Of a stretch of DNA of 5,801 nucleotides, positions 1 through 5,703 are shown piece after piece. The notes beneath the pieces were generated by a model that was not told the DNA's origin, did not search any database, and worked only from the letters and a program-made list of their open reading frames with translations. This stretch comes from Treponema sp. (GTDB lineage Bacteria > Spirochaetota > Spirochaetia > Treponematales > Breznakiellaceae): NCBI GenBank assembly GCA_031273405.1, contig JAISRW010000044.1, forward strand, positions 1 to 5,801, given 5' to 3'. A program made the position numbers and the translations under genes. How positions within the stretch are numbered: the stretch's first letter is position 1; each line of letters begins with the position of its first letter.

Positions 1-188
1 CCGCCGGTGTCATCGCCGCCGATGGCATCATCGCCATCGGAGCTTTCGTCCTCAATCCCGGCGCTTTCACCGGGCAGTTCAAAATCATCCGGCGCCGGAG
101 GCGTTGCGGCGCAGGAAAAAAAAAGCCCGCAAAATAAGGGCAAAAGGATTTTTATAAGCAGCGTCATGCCTTTCCGGCGGCGGTTCAT
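1..188 (-). CDS. Lipoprotein, N-terminal part only (runs off left edge)
   Basis: The frame opens at ATG 188-186 and stays open to the window edge, giving 62 complete residues. The start is MNRRRKGM, followed by a hydrophobic stretch (about residues 9-25) and LFFSC (residues 22-26). This is a type II signal peptide with a relaxed, spirochaete-type lipobox, so Cys26 should be lipidated and the protein anchored to a periplasmic or outer-membrane leaflet. The first ~35 mature residues are Pro/Asp/Glu/Gly-rich and look like an unstructured tether (for example PDDFELPGES and GDDAIGGDD). The start overlaps the stop of the upstream gene as ATGA and has a strong Shine-Dalgarno 5 nt upstream, so the two genes are probably translationally coupled. 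An in-frame Met8 is an alternative start but has no comparable ribosome site. The functional domain lies outside the window and I cannot name the family. Confidence 0.85.
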   Translation of the reverse strand, partial: MNRRRKGMTLLIKILLPLFCGLFFSCAATPPAPDDFELPGESAGIEDESSDGDDAIGGDDTG

Positions 189-634
189 GGAACTCCCTCC
201 ATGAGTTTATCTATGACAAGCTCCATTTCCTTCAGCCACTGATCCCGGCCGAGCTCTCCGGGGTCTTTCCAGAAAGGCCCGGCGTCATCGGCGGTCCAGA
301 ACCGGCGGGGCTCCCTCTCAAGCAGTATGGAAGGGACAAAATCAGGTTCCCCCGGAAAAAAGAGCTCTTCAACCGGGATGGTCAATTCCACAGCCTCCTG
401 ACCCTCCCCTTCCCGAGGCCCTCCAAGGCTCATGACCAGGGTTATCACTATGAGGCATATTAAAAGAACGAGGATTCCTCCAAAGCAGAAAAGGAGGGGC
501 CGCCGTTTTTCTTCGGGGAGCCGGGAAAGAAATTTATCCGCCAGGGGCCCGGCCTTTTCATCCAGGAAACTTTTCAGGAATTCCCCCGGCGATTTTACCT
601 TTTCCCTGATTTTACCCAAATCCATTATCCCCAT
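185..634 (-). CDS. Single-pass membrane protein of unknown function, 149 aa
   Basis: I do not recognise a named family. Residues 1-45 are charged and amphipathic (MGIMDLGKIREK, then helix-like segments rich in Lys, Glu and Asp). EEKRR (41-45) precedes one strong membrane helix at about 46-70, so the N-terminus is probably cytoplasmic. The remaining ~79 residues would be periplasmic: an acidic linker (71-90), then a Pro/aromatic segment with conserved-looking features FFPGEPDFVP (92-101), RFW (111-113), PFW (120-122) and QW (132-133), then a C-terminal amphipathic helix. Two starts are possible: ATG 634, or the in-frame ATG 625 (Met4), which has a GGGG only 3 nt upstream. Neither has a strong ribosome site. 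The gene lies 70 nt after the TauE-like gene and overlaps the lipoprotein gene by ATGA, suggesting the membrane protein and lipoprotein act together at the envelope. Confidence 0.85.
   Translation of the reverse strand: MGIMDLGKIREKVKSPGEFLKSFLDEKAGPLADKFLSRLPEEKRRPLLFCFGGILVLLICLIVITLVMSLGGPREGEGQEAVELTIPVEELFFPGEPDFVPSILLEREPRRFWTADDAGPFWKDPGELGRDQWLKEMELVIDKLMEGVP
194..200 (-). promoter_or_regulatory. Strong Shine-Dalgarno of the lipoprotein gene
   Basis: The minus strand reads GGAGGGA followed by 5 nt and then the ATG at 188-186. The site lies inside the last codons of the upstream 149-aa gene, and the start codon shares bases with that gene's TGA (ATGA). It fixes the lipoprotein start and is by far the best ribosome site in the window. 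The other genes here have weak or no recognisable sites. Confidence 0.8.
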
Positions 635-704
635 TATAACAGGAAATGATCAAACATAACAGGGCAATATTCAGCCGCCGGGGCATATCAATTTTGGAAC
701 CAGC

Positions 705-1460
705 TCAGTTAACAATAAAAAGCAGAGACGCGGATATCAGGGTCATGCAAAAGGCGAGTTTTCGATAAAAAACATCGGATACTTTTTTTAGCAGCAGGAT
801 TCCCAGAAAAGCCCCCAGTAGTACGGGGGGTATTACCAAAAGGTCAAAACGAAGACTGTTTAGGCTGATATTGTGCCAAACCAGAATTTGCAGCGGAATT
901 TTAAGGTAATTGACGATGAGGAAAAACCATGCCGCGGTTCCCACAAAATTAGTCTTAGGCAGCCTCATGGAAAGGAGAAATACCGCCATGATAGGCCCCG
1001 CCGCGTTTCCAATCATGGTAGAAAAGCCGCCCATAATGCCGAAGATGGCGGAAAACCACCAGGAAGAAGGAATAACCGCATTCTTCCCCCGGTGATCGTT
1101 CCAGAACATAGCCGCAAGGCTGGCGAAAATACAGATCCCTATGAGGATTTTAAAGCCCTTGGCGGGTACAAGGCGGTCCGCCAGCAGGGCAATACCAAAG
1201 CCGGCCAGGGCCCAGGGGAGGAGCCTGAATATATATTTCCATTCCGCATTCCGCCTGTAATAGACGACAGCCAGGAGGTCGGCAAAGCAAAGCAGGGGAA
1301 GCAGGATACCCGTGGATTCCTTGCCGCCGAAGATCAGGGCCATAATGGGGATCATGACGGAACTGATACCGTTAAGCCATGTTTTGGACATGCCTATACA
1401 AAAGCCGCTAAAAATCACCGCCGCAACTTGCCAGGGTAAGAGCTCGTAAGGGATAAGCAT
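705..1460 (-). CDS. TauE/SafE (TSUP) family sulfite/organosulfur anion exporter
   Basis: The 251-aa protein is almost entirely hydrophobic, with about eight or nine membrane helices (roughly 8-24, 30-45, 48-67, 77-96, 101-120, 134-164 which may hold two, 173-195, 204-226, 232-250). Its length is normal for TauE/SafE (PF01925). It has the family's two-fold arrangement: GMSKTWLNG (23-31) in the first half and GGFSTMIGNAAGP (144-156) in the second, followed by KTNFVGTAAWFF (169-180) and NYLKIP (184-189), as seen in many TSUP proteins. Characterised members move sulfite, sulfoacetate, taurine-derived or other organic anions across the inner membrane; the substrate here cannot be read from sequence. 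It starts 6 nt after the stop of the large TPR gene, with only a distant G-run about 12 nt upstream of ATG, so it probably depends on reinitiation or coupling. No sulfur-metabolism gene is adjacent. Confidence 0.92.
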   Translation of the reverse strand: MLIPYELLPWQVAAVIFSGFCIGMSKTWLNGISSVMIPIMALIFGGKESTGILLPLLCFADLLAVVYYRRNAEWKYIFRLLPWALAGFGIALLADRLVPAKGFKILIGICIFASLAAMFWNDHRGKNAVIPSSWWFSAIFGIMGGFSTMIGNAAGPIMAVFLLSMRLPKTNFVGTAAWFFLIVNYLKIPLQILVWHNISLNSLRFDLLVIPPVLLGAFLGILLLKKVSDVFYRKLAFCMTLISASLLFIVN

Positions 1461-1466
1461 AAGGTA

Positions 1467-4400
1467 CTAGTGCCCCCTGGAAGCGCCCTGGGCAAGGCTG
1501 TAGTCGGGGGGGTGGAGTTCCTCCCAGAAGGACGGTTCCAGGACATCCTTGTCAATAAGGAGAAAAAACTGGCGTTCATAATCCCCGGCCGGATGGAGGC
1601 TGTTCTGTATATTGAGATATGCGGGGTTGATTCCGGGGGCGTTGATGCCCGGGGCGGGGAGCATGCGCGTCATGGTTATGGGGTTCCGAGTCCAAACATC
1701 CCAGGCCCGGGCTGATTCGGTATAGAGGCCCAGGGCCTGGGAACGGAAGCCGGCGCTGCCGGTACGCTCGGCCAGGGCTTCCAGGGTGACCCCCATATTA
1801 TTCTGGGCTGTCATCAAGCGCTCGGCCAGGTCAAGCTGCTCCCTGTTCTCGGTGGGCATGATCGGGGGGAAGAGGGCCCTCTGGGCGTTGAGTATATCCA
1901 GGAGCCGGTCATAATAACCCTGGGCGGCATAATAGCTGCCCCGCATATAAGAAGCGTTCCCAAGGGCATAGAGGATGCGGCGGTTTCTGGGCATGGCGGA
2001 ATAAGCGGCGCTAAGGCGTTCCAGGGCCGGCGTCCACTGGCGCAGCCGGTAATGGGCGGCGCCCATACGGTACTGTATTTCCGGCGGCGCCCAGCCGTTC
2101 ATCTCGGAATCGCGGTAGTAACCCAGGGCTGCCGCCATGTCGCCGTCTTTGACGAAGTATTCCAAATCCCCCAGATCCGCGTAGAGTTTGCCGAAGTCGG
2201 GAGAAGGAGAGAGAAGGCGGCGCGATACCCCGTCTTTATACAAGTTGATTCCCCTGACAAGATCTTCCTGGGCCGGGAGGGTCTCCCTGTTCTCTATGAG
2301 CATCCGAGCATGGCGGCGGAGGGCGTTGATCCGGTAAGAAAGCCGCCTGGGGCTTTCTTCTTTCACCGCGTCGAAGAGCTGGATTGCCCGTTCCAGGGAG
2401 AGCCTTTCGTCATTAGGATTATTAAAATTGTAATAATACCGGGAGAGATGATAAAACGACTCGGGCAGGACGGGGTCGCCGCGTATCGCCCTGAGCAGCA
2501 CATCCCGGATCCCTTCGATCATGCCTATGTACTCGTTGGGGACCCCTCGGACTTCCTCAAAACGTTTATCCAGGAGATAGCCCCCCAATTCGGCCAGGGT
2601 GGAAGCCGTTATCCTCCGTCTTTCGGAGGCCATAAAATAGGCCTTAAGGGGCAGCGCTTCCGCGAGGTTGTCGGTACGGATGAAATACCTCAGCATCCGC
2701 TCCAACAGCGGATCGCTCTGGCCGTAGCGTTCCAGCACCTTGGCGTAAGCTTCCCTGGCATCCTCAAGCCGGGCTTTTTCAATCTCGCCCCAGGCCATAT
2801 TGTTATCCCCCAGGGCCAGGAGGGCTTCCTTGTCCCAAATATTATAATCCAGTATGTGATGGCGAAGGAGCCTGTCCGCCAGTTCATAATCCCGGCGGTA
2901 ATTGGCGGCAAAATCGGCGTATTCCAAAACCGCCTGTCTTTCCGGGACAGCCCTCTTGTTTTTGGAAGCGGTAAAATTCAGAAGTTCCATGTACTTTTCA
3001 TCGGCCAACTCATAGGCCCGCATGTCCCTGAAAGACCGGGCGTATTTATAAAACCAGTCTTTTTTCTGATGGATGGCGAAAGCTTCGCGGAACCGTTCGT
3101 TGGCCCGGCTATAGTCCCCTTCGGCAATGCGCTCATGGCCCAGTTGGTAGATCTTTTCGGCCCTGAGAGGGGTGTAGATAAACTGCCAGACCAGATAGCT
3201 CGCGGACATAACCAGCAGGGCAATTAGCATAAAAAGCCTGAAAACAGGCAAAAAATTGTGAACGAAAATATAGGCAAAACTGGACTGCTCGGCTTCCAGT
3301 TCTTCGCCGGTCTTCTTTTCAAATCCCTTGGGAATCGTAATGGTCCGGCTCAGGATCTTTCCCGCCAGGGCGGCGGCTTCTTTTGGAGGGGCTCCGTTGA
3401 TAAGAAGCTTTAGCATCCTGGATAGCTGGTCCGGCGCAACCACCTCTTCGGCGATTAATTCTTCGCAGGCAATCCTTAAATTGAGGGGATAGGAGGAAAG
3501 GGTCTCGTCGATACGGGACATGTCCTCTTCAGAAAGCCTGATTTCTTCAACTTCACCCGAAATACCGCCGGATTCGGCCAGTTTCTGCCATTCGTCCTGC
3601 TCCTGGGGCATGAGGCCGGAAGCACGCTCCCCGAAGGTATCATCGATCCCGGAAAGGGATAGTTCTTCAAGGTGCGCGAAATCGCTTCCAAAATCATCGG
3701 CGGCGCCGCCTTCGCTTCCGATGTTAAAATCGGCGGCCAGGGCACCGCCATCCAGGTTGAAGTTATTAAAAGCGTCGGAAGAATCTGTCCCCGGCGTTTC
3801 CACTATATCCAGATTCAGAGGTTCTTCCCCTATGTCAAAACCACCGTCGGTCTCGGCAATGGAGAATCCCGAATCCTCATCCCCCTCCGTTTCGGCAGGC
3901 AAAGCCCCTTCCGGAGTTTCCAGGGCTTGCTCCTCCGATTCTTGTTCCGACACGGAAGATTCCTCAGGACTTGAGAAATCGGGAAAATTCCCCAGGTCGA
4001 AGTCTGCGGCATCTTCCCAGCCGGGAATATCCTCCGGAGCCGCCGCATCCTGGCCGGGGATATCTTCGGGGAAGGCCGCTTCTTCCAAGCGGGCGTCCTC
4101 GTCCCCCTGGGCTTCTCCGCTTTCTATCTCGTCGGCAAAGCCGTCCAAAAGATCCGGCGGAGCCCCAAGATCGCCGCCCTCCCCGGAAGCTTCAGCCGGG
4201 ATTTCGCCGGGCAGATCGAAATCGGGGAATTCCCCGAACAATTCTGTTTCCGCCGCCCCTTCGCCGCTTCCCGCTTCCGCCGCTTCGCCGCCGCCTTCGG
4301 CTGCGGTATCAAGCCCCGCCGGAGCAGATCCGGCGGCTTCGCCGGTCCCCATACCCAGATCGTCCGGTATGCTATCCAGAAAGGCGCCGAAATCCATATC

Positions 4401-4709
4401 GCCGTCGGAGGCCGGGGAGCTTTCTGCGGGAAGATCGTCGAATTCAGGAAAAGGATCCGTTTTGGTTCCGCCGCCCAGAAGATCCCCCAGATCGCCGAAG
4501 CCGATAAAATCGTCCCCCCCCGGGGAGTCCTGGGGAGGAGTGCCGCCGCCTTCCGGGGAAACGCCTGAGCCGGCCTCCGTCGGGGAAGGCTCATGGTCCG
4601 GAAGGGGAAAATCGTCCGGGGGAAGGCCTTGCTTGGCCAGGGCGTTCTGCTCTCCGCCGATATTGCCGAATGAGGATTGAAACTCTTCCAGAGCCTTTAA
4701 TGACGGCAT
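1467..4709 (-). CDS. Large acidic/TPR single-pass membrane protein, possible flagellar-collar (FlcA-like) protein
   Basis: The 1080-aa protein has three parts. Residues ~1-370 are low-complexity, highly acidic and Gly/Pro/Ser-rich, with recurring short motifs (FPEFDDLP, FPDFDLPGEIP, FPDFSSP, two PEDIPG units) separated by disordered linkers. Residues ~385-475 are a predicted helical, more ordered juxtamembrane domain. One membrane helix lies at about 484-512 (ending LVWQF). Residues 515-1080 are a TPR solenoid: clear units at about 519-552 (LGHERIAEGDYSRANERFREAF), 553-583, 595-625, 629-666, 843-873, 876-909 and 910-943, with more degenerate helices between. With the N-terminus inside, the solenoid is periplasmic. 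This matches, from memory, the plan of Borrelia FlcA (BB0326), a periplasmic flagellar collar protein; that assignment is inference. Start ATG 4709 gives a folded-looking MPSLKALEEFQSSFGNIGGE, but there is no Shine-Dalgarno. It is the first gene of the minus-strand operon. Confidence 0.93.
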   Translation of the reverse strand: MPSLKALEEFQSSFGNIGGEQNALAKQGLPPDDFPLPDHEPSPTEAGSGVSPEGGGTPPQDSPGGDDFIGFGDLGDLLGGGTKTDPFPEFDDLPAESSPASDGDMDFGAFLDSIPDDLGMGTGEAAGSAPAGLDTAAEGGGEAAEAGSGEGAAETELFGEFPDFDLPGEIPAEASGEGGDLGAPPDLLDGFADEIESGEAQGDEDARLEEAAFPEDIPGQDAAAPEDIPGWEDAADFDLGNFPDFSSPEESSVSEQESEEQALETPEGALPAETEGDEDSGFSIAETDGGFDIGEEPLNLDIVETPGTDSSDAFNNFNLDGGALAADFNIGSEGGAADDFGSDFAHLEELSLSGIDDTFGERASGLMPQEQDEWQKLAESGGISGEVEEIRLSEEDMSRIDETLSSYPLNLRIACEELIAEEVVAPDQLSRMLKLLINGAPPKEAAALAGKILSRTITIPKGFEKKTGEELEAEQSSFAYIFVHNFLPVFRLFMLIALLVMSASYLVWQFIYTPLRAEKIYQLGHERIAEGDYSRANERFREAFAIHQKKDWFYKYARSFRDMRAYELADEKYMELLNFTASKNKRAVPERQAVLEYADFAANYRRDYELADRLLRHHILDYNIWDKEALLALGDNNMAWGEIEKARLEDAREAYAKVLERYGQSDPLLERMLRYFIRTDNLAEALPLKAYFMASERRRITASTLAELGGYLLDKRFEEVRGVPNEYIGMIEGIRDVLLRAIRGDPVLPESFYHLSRYYYNFNNPNDERLSLERAIQLFDAVKEESPRRLSYRINALRRHARMLIENRETLPAQEDLVRGINLYKDGVSRRLLSPSPDFGKLYADLGDLEYFVKDGDMAAALGYYRDSEMNGWAPPEIQYRMGAAHYRLRQWTPALERLSAAYSAMPRNRRILYALGNASYMRGSYYAAQGYYDRLLDILNAQRALFPPIMPTENREQLDLAERLMTAQNNMGVTLEALAERTGSAGFRSQALGLYTESARAWDVWTRNPITMTRMLPAPGINAPGINPAYLNIQNSLHPAGDYERQFFLLIDKDVLEPSFWEELHPPDYSLAQGASRGH
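4009..4080 (-). repeat. Two 36-bp imperfect tandem repeats inside the acidic region
   Basis: Bases 4009-4044 and 4045-4080 align as two diverged 36-bp copies sharing blocks such as GCATC, GCCGGG, ATATC and CCGC. In the protein they give two consecutive 12-residue units around PEDIPG (residues ~211-234: AAFPEDIPGQDA then AAPEDIPGWEDA). The repeat keeps frame and is the clearest sign that the acidic N-terminal half grew by local duplication. Confidence 0.65.
4514..4521 (-). repeat. Homopolymeric G8 tract in the large TPR gene
   Basis: Eight consecutive G on the coding strand span codons 63-66 (Pro-Gly-Gly-Asp). A slip of one base would shift frame in the N-terminal disordered region, upstream of the membrane helix and all TPRs, removing the functional part of the protein. 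Treponemes are known for variable poly-G tracts; eight is near the lower end of lengths likely to vary. Confidence 0.85.
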
Positions 4710-4710
4710 A

Positions 4711-4738
4711 TTAAGATTTTGGTTTATCCGCCGATAAT
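4711..4738 (+). promoter_or_regulatory. Candidate promoter for the secreted E-set protein gene
   Basis: TTAAGA (4711-4716) is separated by 16 nt from GATAAT (4733-4738, 5 of 6 match to TATAAT). A start at about 4745 would leave only a handful of nucleotides before ATG 4752, meaning a near-leaderless mRNA, which agrees with the absence of a Shine-Dalgarno there. The -35 box is weak, and the -10 box overlaps the opposite-strand -10 candidate at 4737-4742. Confidence 0.3.
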
Positions 4739-4765
4739 TGTAAAGATTAGTATGAAAAGTATCAC
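4737..4765 (-). promoter_or_regulatory. Candidate sigma-70-type promoter for the minus-strand operon
   Basis: On the minus strand a GTGATA box (4765-4760, 4 of 6 match to TTGACA) is followed after exactly 17 nt by TACAAT (4742-4737, 5 of 6 match to TATAAT). Transcription would start about 20 nt before ATG 4709. The -35 box lies inside the first codons of the divergent secreted-protein gene, so the two transcription units would interfere. This rests on pattern match only. Confidence 0.4.
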
Positions 4766-5507
4766 GGCAGTACTGCTCCTTATATTAACTATCGGCACTA
4801 TTAACGGGGCAGATTTAGAATCTTATCAATATATTGATCGTCTTTTGGGCCTCCCCGGCCCGGGGGCCCCGGAAATTTACGAAGATTCGGTGATTTTTAC
4901 CGCTCCTTCTTCCTACCGGCGGGTAGGCATAGCATTTGCCTTTGAAGGATATGCCAGGGTGCACTGGTTCAGGAAACTCCTTATTCCCAGGGACCCCGCC
5001 GAGATTGCCGCAGAGGGGAAGAAAAAAAATGTCGAATTAACCAGGGATTCAGGTCTCCTGTTTCATGTCCAGACCGTCCCCGACGGGATAAAGAATTTGG
5101 ATTATCGGATGATTATCGACGGCCTCTGGACCCAGGATCCCCTTAACCCCCTGTGGGTTACAGCCCCTTCGGGGCTCACCCAGTCCCGAGTAGCTGTCCC
5201 CGATATACCCCGTCCTATCCCGGCCGGGGAGACGTCGTCTTTTAAGCCGGACGGCATCCTCAGCCTTAGCTATACCGCCCCTCCGGGAGAAACCGTGACG
5301 GTAGCGGGGAACTTTAACAGTTGGGACCCCTTTATGTACGAGATGCGGGAAACAAATCCGGGGTCTTACAACCTCTCCCTTTCTCTTCCGCCGGGTATTT
5401 ATCAATACGTGTTTTTCCACCGGGGCGAACGGATTCTGGACCCCCATAACCGGGACAAGGTCTATAGCCTGGAAGGAAAAACCGCTTCCCAGGCAGTGGT
5501 CAAATAG
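4752..5507 (+). CDS. Secreted protein with two E-set/CBM48 (glycogen-binding-like) domains
   Basis: Start ATG 4752 gives a clean signal peptide (MKSITAVLLLILTIGTINGA, cleavage near residue 20) and a 251-aa protein; a TTG at 4719 would only add non-signal residues. The C-terminal domain (~168-248) matches the isoamylase N-terminal/AMPK glycogen-binding fold: a strand with LSYTAPPGETVTVAGNFNSWDP (172-193), then PGSYNLSLSLPPGIYQYVFF and ILDPHNR. The middle region (~44-150) shows the same pattern in weaker form: VIFTAP...RVGIAFAF, then GLLFHVQTVPDGIKNLDYRMIIDGLWTQDPLNP. It is therefore probably two tandem E-set domains. In enzymes such domains precede a glycoside hydrolase barrel; here none follows, and the gene stops after domain two. 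The protein is predicted periplasmic or surface-exposed, with a role in polysaccharide or protein binding unknown. It is divergent from the TPR operon. Confidence 0.9.
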   Translation: MKSITAVLLLILTIGTINGADLESYQYIDRLLGLPGPGAPEIYEDSVIFTAPSSYRRVGIAFAFEGYARVHWFRKLLIPRDPAEIAAEGKKKNVELTRDSGLLFHVQTVPDGIKNLDYRMIIDGLWTQDPLNPLWVTAPSGLTQSRVAVPDIPRPIPAGETSSFKPDGILSLSYTAPPGETVTVAGNFNSWDPFMYEMRETNPGSYNLSLSLPPGIYQYVFFHRGERILDPHNRDKVYSLEGKTASQAVVK

Positions 5508-5535
5508 CGGTTCTGCCGAAAGCCTCTCAGACCGC
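5507..5535 (+). terminator. Hairpin at the stop codon of the secreted E-set gene (possible terminator)
   Basis: GCGGT-T-CTG (5507-5515) pairs with CAGACCGC (5528-5535), giving an 8-bp stem with one bulged T and a 12-nt loop. It begins on the last base of the TAG. No T-run follows, so it is not a canonical intrinsic terminator. It could stabilise the 3' end, act with a termination factor, or be one arm of the palindromic element just downstream. Confidence 0.35.
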
Positions 5536-5555
5536 AGTATCTTCGAAAAGAATCT

Positions 5556-5615
5556 AACCGCGAAGTCGAAGCAGACCGTAGGTCTGACGAACCATCGAGC
5601 CGAAGGTTCGCGGTT
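5556..5615. repeat. Compound palindromic intergenic element
   Basis: The outer arms AACCGCGAA (5556-5564) and TTCGCGGTT (5607-5615) are a perfect 9-bp inverted repeat. Inside is a perfect 6-bp hairpin, CAGACC-GTA-GGTCTG (5572-5586), and a competing pair, CGAACC (5588-5593) with GGTTCG (5605-5610). The word CAGACCG also occurs at 5528-5534, in the hairpin at the preceding stop codon. The interior is rich in TCG/CGA words. The layout resembles a REP/MITE-like extragenic palindrome; whether it recurs in the genome cannot be seen here. Confidence 0.6.
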
Positions 5616-5667
5616 CACAGCCGAATCGGACCTTTGATCCGCAGGAAGTCAAAAAAGGTGCTTTGAT

Positions 5668-5702
5668 GCTTTTCCCAAAACTAACCGAATTTTGGGAAAA
5701 GC
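5668..5702 (-). terminator. Perfect 13-bp hairpin between convergent genes
   Basis: GCTTTTCCCAAAA (5668-5680) and TTTTGGGAAAAGC (5690-5702) are perfectly complementary around a 9-nt loop. On the minus strand the stem begins one base after the TAG of the partial gene at the right edge. That position fits a transcription terminator, possibly serving both directions. There is no immediate T-run on either strand; the minus strand has a T6 run (5656-5651) about 11 nt after the stem. It could also be a factor-dependent terminator or an RNA-stability element. Confidence 0.55.
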
Positions 5703-5703
5703 T

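Noticed and set aside
21..38. Hairpin GATGGC/GCCATC inside the lipoprotein gene
   Set aside because: It is a short 6-bp pair explained by repeated Gly-Asp/Ala-Ile codons in a low-complexity coding stretch.
635..704. An independent promoter in the 70-nt gap before the 149-aa gene
   Set aside because: A TTGATA box is present on the minus strand, but no good -10 lies at 16-18 nt spacing, so I keep the gene in the operon.
873..1439. A plus-strand open frame antisense to the exporter
   Set aside because: The minus frame has family-specific TauE motifs and membrane helices; the plus product is highly charged and featureless.
2052..3227. A 391-codon plus-strand open frame antisense to the TPR region
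   Set aside because: The opposite strand shows clear TPR consensus residues through this interval. The antisense product has no recognisable domain or ribosome site.
3520..4680. A 386-codon plus-strand open frame, Ser/Pro-rich, antisense to the acidic part of the TPR gene
   Set aside because: It mirrors the GC-rich codons of the acidic region. The product is low-complexity with no domain, and the opposite strand has a coherent protein with a membrane helix and TPRs.
4719..4751. An upstream TTG start for the secreted protein
   Set aside because: It would add 11 residues in front of a good signal peptide, and it has no ribosome site.
5556..5615. A tRNA or tRNA-like gene, suggested by the end-pairing and a GGTTCG word
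   Set aside because: It is only 60 nt long, lacks D-arm, anticodon-arm and T-arm spacing, and the GGTTCG lies in the closing stem rather than a T-loop.
5049..5618. A minus-strand open frame across the secreted-protein gene and palindromic region
   Set aside because: It is antisense to a clear E-set domain with a signal peptide, and its N-terminal part would be made from the inverted repeats.
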